From Magicicada septendecula (lineage: Eukaryota; Arthropoda; Insecta; Hemiptera; Cicadidae), in NCBI GenBank assembly GCA_034769895.1, contig CM068367.1:312789986-312853985 (forward strand): DNA of 64,000 bases, read 5' to 3'. Shown piece by piece: positions 12,541 to 21,851 of the stretch. Both the position numbers and the translations under genes were made by a program. Under the pieces are notes generated by a model. It saw only the letters and a program-made list of their open reading frames with translations, was not told where the DNA came from and ran no database searches. The stretch's first letter is position 1, and each line of letters opens with the position of its first letter.

Positions 12541-12869
12541 CCAAACGGTCCAGTTAAAACTGATAACTCTTTTCGCTCGTTCAATACTCAACCGTGTTTG
12601 ACGAACAGATCATTGTTTTGTTTCAAAAGTAATATATATATTAAGAATGTATAAAATAAATATACTTATATTTTCTTTCCAAGGCTTAAATAGTTCCAAG
12701 ACAATTTTTTTGAATTGAAAAAATAGTCTGTAGTCTGTAATTTAACGATATACGTAACACAAAGGGCGTATAACTTATTATTTTTATTTAAGCAGGAACA
12801 CATTAATGGAATTAACAATAATAAAAATAAAATTATCAGGATTTACAGTTAGGTTTGTATTTAGCTGAA

Positions 12870-13930
12870 TGTTGTAACCTATCGAGTGGCTGCTAAGCTA
12901 CAACTGTTTGTTTGACGTGGTTCCGGAGGTGAAGTTGAATCATTAGAATGAACCGTTCTTCTTGAAGACAATTTATTGTAATTAGCAAAATACAACGAAC
13001 TTTTACAAGTTACTTTATACAACTCTTCTTGACAAACTATAAGTCAGTTAATTCAATTACCGATTTAAACTCTAAGTACCTTCAGTTACTAGTACTTACT
13101 TCACAAATTAATGTAACTACTTTTAGTTACTTCAAAAAATACAAAGACAAATTATTGACAACATCTGGTTTTCCGGCTCTCTAAGAACACCTTCCAACAC
13201 AGATCAAAGTCAAAATAAAAATGAGAAAAGATGCGTAAGTTCTCTTGGACCTCTTACACAAGCAGATCTGACTTCTCCAGCGAATGCTAGAGTTTTTATA
13301 GTACATCATCGTGGGTGTAACCCTTAGTTTTAGTGGTGGAACTGTTCCCTCCTCTTAATTCTAAACCTTAACTATGATAGGCTAAATCTATTGGAAGTGA
13401 GGGTAATTCTCTTACAATTTTATAACTACTGCTACTATTCGTCAGAGACTATCATGTGACTCTGTACGTCACTTTGGTGGGGTATTCCCTTTTAGACAAA
13501 AGGTTCTCACAGAGATAGGACACATCTTTACACTCTGACCCACTACATGACTTTTCCTTAAAAACATTTCAAATTTATTACGACTTTTATGTGTTTTGTC
13601 TGGCTCTTGCCTAGCCTGTATCTATCATTCAATTTCCTTTGTTTTTCATAAATCTGTCAGCTTCTTATCTAATTAGAGTGGCTTTTAACCTCCCACAGCT
13701 GCATCCGTCTTAAGTAACTTGGGGTTACCCATAAACTAAACTTTACGATTATTGCTTCCTGACAGTTGTTTTTAAGAAACATGGTTAGATCTAATTAACA
13801 AACCCTGGGAAAGTTCCTAAAACTATTTTTATGTTCAAAATATCTGCTAGCTAAATGACAATGTTTCTCCCTCTCACTTCAAAGTACAATTATGATACAA
13901 TTACAGTAAGTACAATTGACAATTACAACA
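12870..13930 (-). repeat. 3' LTR of the provirus
   Basis: 1061 bp, aligned to the 5' LTR without gaps, 15 substitutions by hand count. It is preceded on the minus strand by a polypurine tract and followed by TSD TGAA. Confidence 0.95.
12972..12977 (-). terminator. LTR polyadenylation signal AATAAA
   Basis: AATAAA on the minus strand, about 100 bp before the LTR end, with an identical signal at 20889-20894 in the 5' LTR. It lies downstream of the proposed start site, as needed for R-region polyadenylation. Confidence 0.5.
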
Positions 13931-13944
13931 CCTTCCCCCTTATT
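13931..13944 (-). other. Polypurine tract
   Basis: AAGGGGGAAGG on the minus strand lies immediately before the 3' LTR. This is where plus-strand DNA synthesis is primed in LTR elements, and it confirms orientation and LTR border. Confidence 0.85.
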
Positions 13945-14235
13945 TTAAGCTTTAAGCTACACAATGCTTAATGCTTAATACTAAACTACTATTACAATTC
14001 AAATACCTTACCTAATTTTATAAGTTATTACATAATTTTATAAATTTTAAATTCCTATTATGATACATTTCTATCACTACTGAGCTGATCACACTAATAA
14101 AAACACAAACAATTCTATTTACATGTACTTTCACCGTATGATTTTAGTTTACTTGATACTATATCAGTTTTTCATTACTAAGTTCTTTTCGACCTTGGTC
14201 GTAGTTTCTTTTCAAACTCTTTCAGTTCTACAATT

Positions 14236-14504
14236 TCATCCTCTAATTGAGTACAACCGTTTGTTGGACTCCCTCCTCTTATTGCAGTCTGACGCTCCAT
14301 ACTGGTACTGCTTTACTACAATTGGTTTGGTACTTAATTTCTGTACCTGTTTAAAAGATTCCTCAAACTTCTTTTCTAACCTTTTACTACAACATCTACC
14401 AAACAATGGTAACAACCATTTTGGACAAAATCTTTTATATACATAGTATAAAATTCCTGTTGTTGTTAATCCACAGATTATATACATCATTACTGAATGA
14501 TGCG
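14236..14504 (-). pseudogene. env: Env transmembrane anchor and cytoplasmic tail (provirus)
   Basis: The frame running into the 84-codon ORF at 14236-14490 starts with a hydrophobic membrane segment (MMYIICGLTTTGILYYVY), then a basic, Cys-containing tail (KRFCPKW, GRCCSKRLEKK). This is the C-terminal anchor expected of errantivirus Env. It is out of frame with the ectodomain part above. About 300 bp without coding potential separate its stop from the PPT. Confidence 0.75.
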
Positions 14505-15047
14505 TTACTTTGACTTGTAAATTTCATGCATATTCTCTTCCTCAATAGCTTTTCTAATTTCATTTAATTTGTAACTGGCTGCATCTAAATCGTCAGCATG
14601 CATTGCCACCGTTTTCAAATACTTTGGTAATTTTAATGTAGGTAGTTTTACATCATCTTTAACTACACTATCCAATTCGTCACAACAGTCAATTTCTATA
14701 TCCACAGGTGGGATAATTGGTATTGTACCATTACTCTCATATTTAGTATTTGACAATAACATTATACCTGAGCCATACGCTCTGCACGTTGGTGCTAAAT
14801 TAAAAATTCCCACATTACTTAATTGTACTGAATGTATAATGGATGGCATACCAGCCAATTTACAACTAATTGTCAATGTCTTATCCTCTGGTAAAACATA
14901 AAGCCATGGGTTTGATTCCATCATTCTTTGCCATAAAGGATTATTAATTCTAGTTATTCTCTGATCACAACTCTTTGCATCGTAATCACCTTTAAACAAT
15001 TTTACTTCACAAGATTCATGTAAATGTACTTGATAAATAGGATTCAT
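14505..15047 (-). pseudogene. env: Env, C-terminal ectodomain (provirus)
   Basis: A 180-codon frame in register with the previous Env part. It contains several cysteines expected in the disulphide-bonded ectodomain (ESCEVKLF, KSCDQRI, ISCKLAG, TCRAYGSG, DCCDEL). It ends in a charged region rich in Lys and Glu before the membrane anchor. A frameshift close to 14505-14520 separates it from the transmembrane segment. Confidence 0.75.
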
Positions 15048-15050
15048 TTG

Positions 15051-15518
15051 TTAACAAACAAATACATCATTTTCTAATTTTTTACAATTATTCAATTCGT
15101 CGGATTTTAAATAAATAAAATACTGTTTAACATCGTCTATACCCAAATATTTAGTTTTGGGTTGAATGAATATGTATTCATTATTTTTTAAATATTTTGG
15201 TAATGGTGATACCTTATACAATTCAAATAATAAATCGTTAATCAAGGGTATAATGAATACATACTCTAACTTATTGTCCTTAACATATACACAAATAGAA
15301 AATAAGTCTAAGAATGAGTGAATATTGTCATCATTCACCGCAAGAGGAAATGACAGTCCTGCAGGTAATTTCCCTCTAATAGATTCTAATTCGTATTTTA
15401 GAGTTTTTAAATTAATAACAGAGGAGTGAACTTCTCCTTGTCTAGCATCAGTAAGAGCTTGTAACAATTCTTTAACATCAATTTCTATTTGAATAGCTCC
15501 AATGTGAATATATTCCAC
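15051..15518 (-). pseudogene. env: Env, middle part (provirus)
   Basis: A 155-codon frame that continues the Env ectodomain after the frameshift (VKELLQALTDARQGEVHSS, then a hydrophobic and Tyr/Lys-rich ectodomain). It ends at TAA (15051-15053). The next segment starts four bases lower in the same register, so this is an in-frame nonsense codon. It has no independent function. Confidence 0.75.
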
Positions 15519-16219
15519 ATGTCAGTCATTGCTGCCTGAAAAGTTATATTATTAAGTTTTTCGTTTAATACTTTTCGAGTCAAATTTTGAAAATCAATAA
15601 TTTTATCAAAGCTTTCTATGATTTTACCTTGATTGATATTCGCATCATTAATTGTTTTATTGATAGTCTTAATGGTTGAAATCATGACAGCGGCTTGTTC
15701 TTTTTCTAATTTTGATAGCTCATACTGATTGTAGCTAACCTCTTTAATTTTGTCATCATAATATATGGCATCGTCATGATCCATAGTCCCAAACAAAATT
15801 TTCGCTGCTTCACCTATAGTGTCAAACATGCCTCTTTTAAATCTACGATTCTTTGGTTCGTTATGTCCTAATTGGATTTTTAATTGGTTAACATTTTCTT
15901 TAATGTCATTCATAGTCTTTTGCATTGCAATACTTACTTTACTACAATAATCAGAGTATTCTCTAGTACAAAATCTCTTAAGCTTATTATATCTGTTTCT
16001 AACATTTTCTAATCGTTGTAAATAATTATTAGTATCTATATACGTAATTAATTTCCAATTTTCATTAGTCAATTGAACTGTTCCAATTTTTTCGAAATAT
16101 ACACCAGGATTATTTCTTACTTTTGTTACACTGAATGGATTGTCATCTGCGTCTGTTTTCCTTAATAGAAGTCCAAAAATTATCACTGTACACAAGGTCA
16201 ACAGCTCCATCTGCAACAT
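15485..16219 (-). pseudogene. env: Env, N-terminal part with furin-like site and fusion-peptide region (provirus)
   Basis: A 244-codon frame starting 12 bp after the pol stop, where errantivirus env lies. Residues 1-24 are a signal-peptide-like hydrophobic leader. A furin-type RRFKR occurs at residues 125-129, followed by GMFDTIGEAAKILFG, the fusion-peptide-like region. This arrangement matches insect retroelement Env proteins related to baculovirus F proteins, which mediate membrane fusion after cleavage. The segment after the site is rich in coiled-coil-like heptads. The frame ends at 15485, while the downstream Env segment is open in another frame from 15518, so a frameshift lies in 15485-15518. 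In life such env genes are usually expressed from a spliced RNA; I could not map the splice sites. Confidence 0.85.
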
Positions 16220-16230
16220 GCAGTTTCTAA

Positions 16231-16896
16231 TTAGTCTTCATATTTCTTTATTCGGTTTACATGTACTTTAATTAATTTTCTCCCTTTCCATAAAGTGTAA
16301 TTTACTTCGGAATTTCGTTTTGTTATAACGTATGGTCCGATCCATTGGGGACCTAGTTTCTTTGACCTACCTCTACGTACGGTTTCGTCATGTAACAATA
16401 CTTTATCGCCTACTTTAATTTGTTTATCAGCTGTATTTTTGTCGTAGTGACTGTTACTCGATTCTTTCTTTTTCTTTAAAATTTCTTTTGCTAACTGGTG
16501 AGCACTTTGTAATGTTTTCTTTACTTCATCTTTATATTCGTCGTAATTATACTGAGGTTGAGGCGAATCTCTTATTATACTTGTAGGCAATTCGGCCTCT
16601 CTTCCATGAATTAATGAAAAAGGTGTATGTCCCGTACCTGTGTGCACGGTTGTATTAAACGTAAACATCGCATATGGAACCCTTAACTCCCAATTCAGTT
16701 GATCTTCGTCAACATAGTGTCTTAAATACTCCGCAAGTATCTTGTGACTTCTTTCTAAAGACCCGTTAGCTTGTGGATGATAACTAGTGGTCGGTATCTT
16801 TTTTATTTTTAATAACTTGCAAATTGATTGCATTACCTCCGATATAAGTTTGACCCTTGGTAGGTTAACAATTTTTCTGGCGCACCATGGCGGCAT
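16231..16896 (-). pseudogene. pol: Integrase C-terminal half (provirus)
   Basis: A different frame from the preceding segment. True integrase sequence starts at ISEVMQSICKLL and continues to YHPQANGSLERSHK, whose Glu is the third catalytic acid of DDE. A GPY/F-like C-terminal module follows (QWIGPYVITKR) with WKGRKLIKVHVNRIKKY. The first ~15 residues are out-of-frame readthrough. Between the two integrase frames lies a short stretch in the third frame. There the codon at 16860-16862, where the second catalytic Asp is expected, reads TAC (Tyr). Integrase is thus broken by two nearby indels and probably a lost active-site residue. Confidence 0.85.
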
Positions 16897-17764
16897 ATAA
16901 TTTTCGTAGAGAATTCTCTCGCGATAGTTTCCGCGGTTTAATCTCTATAGGAAACGCTTCAGCATATTTTGAGAAACAATCTTGGAATGTAAGAAGGTAG
17001 TTATTCCCTCCTTGAGTTACCGGTAATGGATCTACTATATCCATTGCACATTGCTCAAACGGCTTATTCAATTCATTACTGATTTGCATAGGAACTCTTC
17101 GTGTGTCTTTCACGTGACTTTTGTTATGTTGACAACTATCACATCTTTTAATATATTCTTCGATATCATTTTTCATATTAGGCCATTCATATTTTAATTT
17201 TATTCTATTATATGTTCTAGATATACCTTGATGTCCTCCTAACGTTGAATCGTGATATTCTTCAATTATTCGCCTCTTTTCTTCTTCAGTTCCTACATCC
17301 TCTTTAATTACTTCTGCCATATTAATTTTTATTCTACTAAGCGCGTCTGCGTTCGTATTACGCTTTCCTGCCTTGTGTATGATATTAAAATCATAATCAG
17401 CTAATTTAATAATCCAACGCATCAATCTCGAACCAGGATCTTTAATATTAAACAACTGCTGTAAGGGTTTGTGGTCAGTGACTAAAGTGAACCTTGTACC
17501 GTAAATGTAAGGTCGGAAATGTTTCACTGCCCATACGAATGCAACAAGTTCTTTTCCTGTTGTGCTATAATTCTTTTCGGCTTTATTTAGTGTTCTACTA
17601 GCATACGCGATTGGTTTGTCTTCGCCTATCTTACCTTGTGATAATATTGCTCCGCAAGCCTCGTTACTGGCATCCGTAGTGATTACAAATTCTTCTTTAA
17701 AATTTTGATATTGTAATAACGGCGCACTAGTTAATTTACTTTTTAGCATTTCGAAACTATTATC
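16865..17764 (-). pseudogene. pol: RNase H and integrase N-terminal half (provirus)
   Basis: This continues the pol frame below the TAG. RNase H shows TTDASNEACGAILSQ, the GKELVAFVWAVKHFRPYI patch and VTDHKPLQ. The integrase zinc-binding HHCC module follows (HDSTLGGHQG, then CDSCQHNK). The catalytic core begins with CAMDIVDPLPVT, which has the first Asp, and FSKYAEAFPIEI. After that the frame drifts into unrelated residues and ends at 16865, because a 1-nt length change (about 16935) throws it out of register. Confidence 0.85.
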
Positions 17765-19141
17765 CTATTTTTGTCCCCAATCAAATGGTACATCTTTCTT
17801 TAATAATTCATTTAGTGGCTGAGCGATTTTACTAAAGTCTTTTATAAATCGTCTATAGTAACCTACTAGCCCTAGAAAACTCTTTATGTCTTTCGCGTTA
17901 TTAGGTTTTGGATACTTATCTACAGCTTCCGTTTTCTTCGGATCTGGAGCTAACCCTTCGTCTGTAATTACATGACCTAAATAATTTACTTCTTTGCGTA
18001 AAAATTCGCATTTATCTGCGTTTAATAGCAACTTGTGTTCTCTTAATCTATCAAATATTTCGCGTAACTTTATTTGATGCTCGTCTAAATTCTGAGCGTA
18101 AACTACAATGTCATCTAAATATACAAAACACTTAATACCTTGTAAACCTATAAGTACTTTGTTCATTAATCTTTGAAAAGTTGGTGGACCCCCTTTTAAC
18201 CCGAACGTCATCCTAGTAAACTCGTAATGGCCATATGCCGTACTAAATGCGGTTCTTTCTTTATGTTCCTTATGCACTTTAATTTGATGAAACCCGCTAG
18301 ATAAATCTAAAGTACTAAAGTATTTACTTCTACCCAATTGGTCTAAGATATCTGTAATGTTAGGTAACGGAAATGAATTACCTATAGTCGCTTCATTTAA
18401 TTTTCTAAACTCAATGCAAATACGCCATTTAATTTTACCCGACGCGTCCATTTTCTTTGGTACAACCAAAAGTGGCGCGTTCCAAGGACTTTGGCTCTGT
18501 TCTATTATTTGTTGTTCTAACATAGAGTCTATTCGCTTTTGCACTTCCTCTTTATGTTGCTCCGGAATACGATACGGTTTTATATTTATTGGGGCCGTAT
18601 CTTGTTTCAATGGAATCGTATGTTCCAGCGTATCAGTCGCCGTTAATTTGTCTCCCGGCAAATAAAATAAATCATTGTACTCTACGCATATATTCATCAA
18701 AGCCCTTTTTTCCTCTTTATTTAAATGATCTACCCTTAATTGTTTAATAACTTCATTTTCGCGATTTCGCGATAACTGTTTACATTCATACTCGTCAATT
18801 TTATGTATCTCCACTTCTGGGATCTCTATTTCAACTTTATCATCATTTATATTCGTAACTGGAACTAAACATTTACCCTTAAATGCTTTAGTCAGACTAC
18901 TACCTAACTGTACGCCTGGCTGTAATTCACACGAGTATACGACGCATTCACCTACTCTATGTGTTTTCGTACAAATAACCGTTTCTGATCGCGGTTGTAA
19001 TAATATTTTATTTATATACGGAACTAATTTCCATTTAGTCTTTCCTACCTGGACAACGCTTTTCTCAAAGTCTATATTCGCTTTGTATTTCGACATAAAA
19101 TCTCTACCCAAAATACCGTTACTTCTTAATGGAAACTTATC
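17765..19141 (-). pseudogene. pol: Protease end, reverse transcriptase and connection (provirus)
   Basis: A 448-codon frame (from 19111 if an initiating codon is required; in fact it continues pol from above). It opens with GRDFMSKYKANIDF, the end of the protease domain. The reverse transcriptase follows: SPWNAPLLVVPKK, WRICIEFRKLNE, then STLDLSSGFHQI (motif A Asp), then the catalytic YLDDIVVY at about 18107-18124. The thumb reads FLGLVGYYRRFIKDF. One unusual patch is GLKGGPPTFQ, where family members usually have GLKNAPATFQ. The frame ends with TAG (17765-17767) directly before RNase H, and the next frame is in register, so this is an in-frame nonsense change. It copied the RNA genome into DNA in an intact element. 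Confidence 0.9.
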
Positions 19142-19741
19142 TTATACCACCTGAAATGGATGAACAATTTGTCTACCATTCATTTTAATATTTAAATTTA
19201 TTAAACCGATTGTGGTTACAGGCTCCTCAGAAATACCCGTTATTACTCTTTCGGTATCTGGCATTATTTCAGCATCATCTTCTAATTGTCCTACTTTAAT
19301 TATCGAAATATCTGCTCCCGTGTCTAAAAGTAAACAAACGTTTTTGTTTATTGTTTCGGATAATTGCATTTCTATGCATTCATGCTTACGGTCATCTGCA
19401 ATACGACCTACTTGAATGGTTTTAAAATCACTTGCCTTTGGATGAGCATCCGTACTCTTCGGCTTAAAACTCCGTTTCTTATTATTTTTATTTTCTTCAT
19501 CTTTCTGCTTCTTAAAGCACTTAGCAATAACATGCCCTTGTTTACCACAGTAATGACACGTAATTATTTTAACATGTACGTCTCTATCTCTTTTAGCAAA
19601 ATTATTTTTATTAAACCCGCTTATACTTTGAAACGAGGTTTTCTTAAAATAGCAATTACTAGCTTCATGTCCTCTCTCATTACAATTAAAACATTTAGGG
19701 CGAGTATCTTTCTTATACTCCTTATAATCTTTTACTTTCAA
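19142..19741 (-). pseudogene. pol: Nucleocapsid CCHC knuckles and aspartic protease (provirus)
   Basis: A 199-codon frame. Two CX2CX4HX4C knuckles (CFNCNERGHEASNC near residue 18 and CHYCGKQGHVIAKC near residue 62) would bind element RNA. A retropepsin active site LLLDTGADISII follows near residue 137; the enzyme would cut the polyproteins as a dimer. The frame ends at TAA (19142-19144), in the same frame as the reverse transcriptase below, so the stop falls inside the C-terminal part of the protease domain, just before the GILGRDF-type segment. It is therefore a disabling stop unless read through. Confidence 0.85.
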
Positions 19742-20100
19742 ACCGAAATACTCTTGATTTCCCTATCATTTAATATGTTTATTTCTTCTAAAACAGCTGC
19801 TTCAACAGCATCTTCATACGTACGAATATTTTTCGCTTTCATCAAAAATTTAATTGGTTGACGCAACCCTTCAATAAACGCGTTATGTCTTTGTTGCTCT
19901 AGCACATCATAAATCGAGCTTTTAACACTTTTATCTTTATTTTCCGTCATCTGAATAGCTAATGAACTCAAAATACTATTTAACCTTTCAGAAAAGGCAA
20001 GAACATCTTCATCTTTATTTTGTCTTGCACAAGACATTACTAACTGCAAATGAGCGATATTTTTCTTTTCACCGTACTTATCGTGTAATGCTACTTTAAG
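19738..20100 (-). pseudogene. gag: Gag, capsid C-terminal part (provirus)
   Basis: This continues the gag frame below the internal TAG. Text such as CARQNKDEDVLAFSERLN, HNAFIEGLRQPI and ILNDREI matches the helical C-terminal capsid pattern of gypsy-type Gag. It ends at TGA (19738-19740). The next frame, carrying the zinc knuckles, begins one base upstream of that stop and overlaps it (19741), a -1 relationship. That could be a programmed -1 shift or an indel. The knuckles lie in the protease frame, not here. Confidence 0.75.
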
Positions 20101-20478
20101 CTACTCCCATGACTCAACATCTTTAAATCTAACAATATTGTAAGCATCACCAACTAACTTATTCTTTATAATTTCAAACAACAAATACTTATATGAATTA
20201 CTTACATTCTCAATCGCAAAATCACCACAGCTAATAAATTTACTTAAATCATCTCTTTTACCATTAAACTCAGGAATAAATTTAGCTGCTTGGTCAAGTT
20301 TTAATTTCTTATGATTTTCTTTATACACATCAAAGCTATTTTTTACTTTACTTTTTATTTTACTGGTTTTTTTATCACCACTATCTATCTTACTACTTGT
20401 GGCATAATCTTTCAAATCTAATTCAGATTCAGAATTACTGTTAGAGCTTTCAAAATGATTTAACTCTGCAGTAGCCAT
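20101..20478 (-). pseudogene. gag: Gag, N-terminal part (provirus)
   Basis: A 125-codon frame from the first plausible ATG of the provirus. The first ~60 residues are acidic/serine-rich and then lysine-rich (SNSNSESELDLKDY, then a basic KTSKIKSKVKNS stretch). A capsid-like part with KFIPEFNGKRDDLSKF follows. Gag would form the particle that packages the element RNA. The frame ends at TAG (20101-20103), and the same frame stays open below it, so this is an in-frame nonsense codon rather than the natural end. Position after the leader and before protease, plus the capsid-like pattern, supports the call. Confidence 0.8.
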
Positions 20479-20760
20479 TTCTCTAGAGTAAATAAAATGA
20501 CGCTATTCACTTACTTCTACTTGAAGTCTTCTTTTCCAACGACGATCTCACTGTTACAACTGCTTACAGCGACGATCTCAACTGCACTCTGCTATACTGC
20601 TCCAACTACTTCTTGGTTCTGCAACACGACTGCTTGGCTCGTCCTAAGACTGCTGCTAGTCCAGTGAACGCCCTGAAGCTGCTTCACGATGCTGCACTCC
20701 AATGTCCACAACTGCTGATCACCTTCGTCTTCTTTGAAGTCCGTTTTTCACCTCTTGAAC
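20479..20760 (-). other. Provirus leader between PBS and gag
   Basis: About 280 bp of untranslated leader. In plus orientation the word CGACGATCTCA occurs twice (about 20540 and 20570) amid many ACTGCT words, so it looks internally repetitive. No ORF is supported. Confidence 0.6.
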
Positions 20761-20778
20761 CCAGCACACCTGACACCA
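20761..20778 (-). other. Primer binding site, tRNA-Leu-like
   Basis: Eight nucleotides past the 5' LTR the minus strand reads TGGTGTCAGGTGTGCTGGG, beginning with the TGG complementary to a tRNA CCA end. TGGTGTCAG is the pattern expected for priming by a leucine tRNA. The match weakens after about ten bases. Confidence 0.6.
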
Positions 20779-20786
20779 GCTTTTAA

Positions 20787-21847
20787 TGTTGTAACCTATC
20801 GAGTGGCTGCTAAGCTTCAACTGTTTGTTTGACGTGGTTCCGCAGGTGAAGTTGAATCATTAGAATGAACCGTTCTTCTTGAAGGCAATTTATTGTGATT
20901 AGCAAAATACAACGAACTTTTACAAGTTACTTTATACAACTCTTCTTGACAAACTATAAGTCAGTTAATTCAATTACTGATTTAAACTCTAAGTACCTTC
21001 AGTTACTAGTACTTACTTCACAAATTAATGTAACTACTTTTAGTTACTTCAAAAATTACAAAGACAAATTATTGACAACATCTGGTTTTCCGGCTCTCTA
21101 AGAACACCTTCCAACACAGATCAAAGTCAAAATAAAAATGAGAAAAGATGTGTAAGTTCTCTTGGACCTCTTACACAAGCAGATCTGACTTCTCCAGCGA
21201 ATGCTAGAGTTTTTATAGTACATCATCGTGGGTGTAACCCTTAGTTTTAGTGGTGGGACTGTTCCCTCCTCTTAATTCTAAACCTTAACTATGATAGGCT
21301 AAATCTATTGGAAGTGAGGGTAATTCTCTTACAATTTTATAACTACTGCTACTATTCGTCAGAGACTATCATGTGACTCTGTACGTCACTTTGGTGGGGT
21401 ATTCCCTTTTAGACAAAAGATTCTCACAGAGATAGGACACATCTTTACACTCTGACCCACTACATGACTTTTCCTTAAAAACACATCAAATTTATTACGA
21501 CTCTTATGTGTTTTGTCTGGCTCTTGCCTAGCCTGTATCTATCATTCAATTTCCTTTGTTTTTCATAAATCTGTCAGCTTCTTATCTAATTAGAGTGGCT
21601 TTTAACCTCCCACAGCTGCATCCGTCTTAAGTAACTTGGGGTTACCCATAATCTAAACTTTACGATTATTGCTTCCTGACAGTTGTTTTTAAGAAACATG
21701 GTTAGATCTAATTAACAAACCCTGGGAAAGTTCCTAAAACTATTTTTATGTTCAAATTATCTGCTAGCTAAATGACAATGTTTCTCCCTCTCACTTCAAA
21801 GTACAATTATGATACAATTACAGTAAGTAGAATTGACAATTACAACA
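20787..21847 (-). repeat. 5' LTR of the provirus
   Basis: On the minus strand it starts TGTTGTAATTGTCAATT and ends GATAGGTTACAACA, giving the short inverted TGTTGTAA/TTACAACA termini. It is 1061 bp, the same length as the 3' LTR at offset 7917. It carries a TATA-type core promoter (21186-21217) and an AATAAA polyadenylation signal (20889-20894). Confidence 0.95.
21186..21217 (-). promoter_or_regulatory. LTR core promoter: TATA box plus initiator
   Basis: On the minus strand TATAAAAA (21217 down to 21210) is followed by TCAGAT, with the A of TCA at 21186, 31 nt after the first T of the TATA box. This spacing fits an arthropod TATA/Inr pair. It would start the genomic RNA and set the U3/R border. 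The same elements sit 7917 bp lower in the 3' LTR. Confidence 0.6.
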
Positions 21848-21851
21848 TGAA

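Larger units (their letters stand above)
12870..21847 (-). mobile_element. Ty3/gypsy env-bearing LTR retrotransposon (errantivirus-like provirus)
   Basis: An 8978-bp minus-strand provirus with two 1061-bp LTRs and target-site duplication TGAA (12866-12869 and 21848-21851); 4-bp TSDs are usual for this group. Order on the minus strand: 5' LTR, PBS, leader, gag, CCHC knuckles and protease, reverse transcriptase, RNase H, integrase, env, PPT, 3' LTR. I counted 15 substitutions and no indels between LTRs (1.4%), so insertion is fairly recent. All three genes are interrupted by stops or frameshifts, so the copy cannot act on its own. Gag-pol-env order with an insect baculovirus-F-like Env points to the errantivirus branch of Metaviridae; exact genus is not determined. 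Confidence 0.95.

Noticed and set aside
19364..19861. 165-codon plus-strand hydrophobic ORF inside the provirus
   Set aside because: It is antisense to the nucleocapsid/protease region and mirrors its Lys-rich codons as Phe/Leu/Ile.
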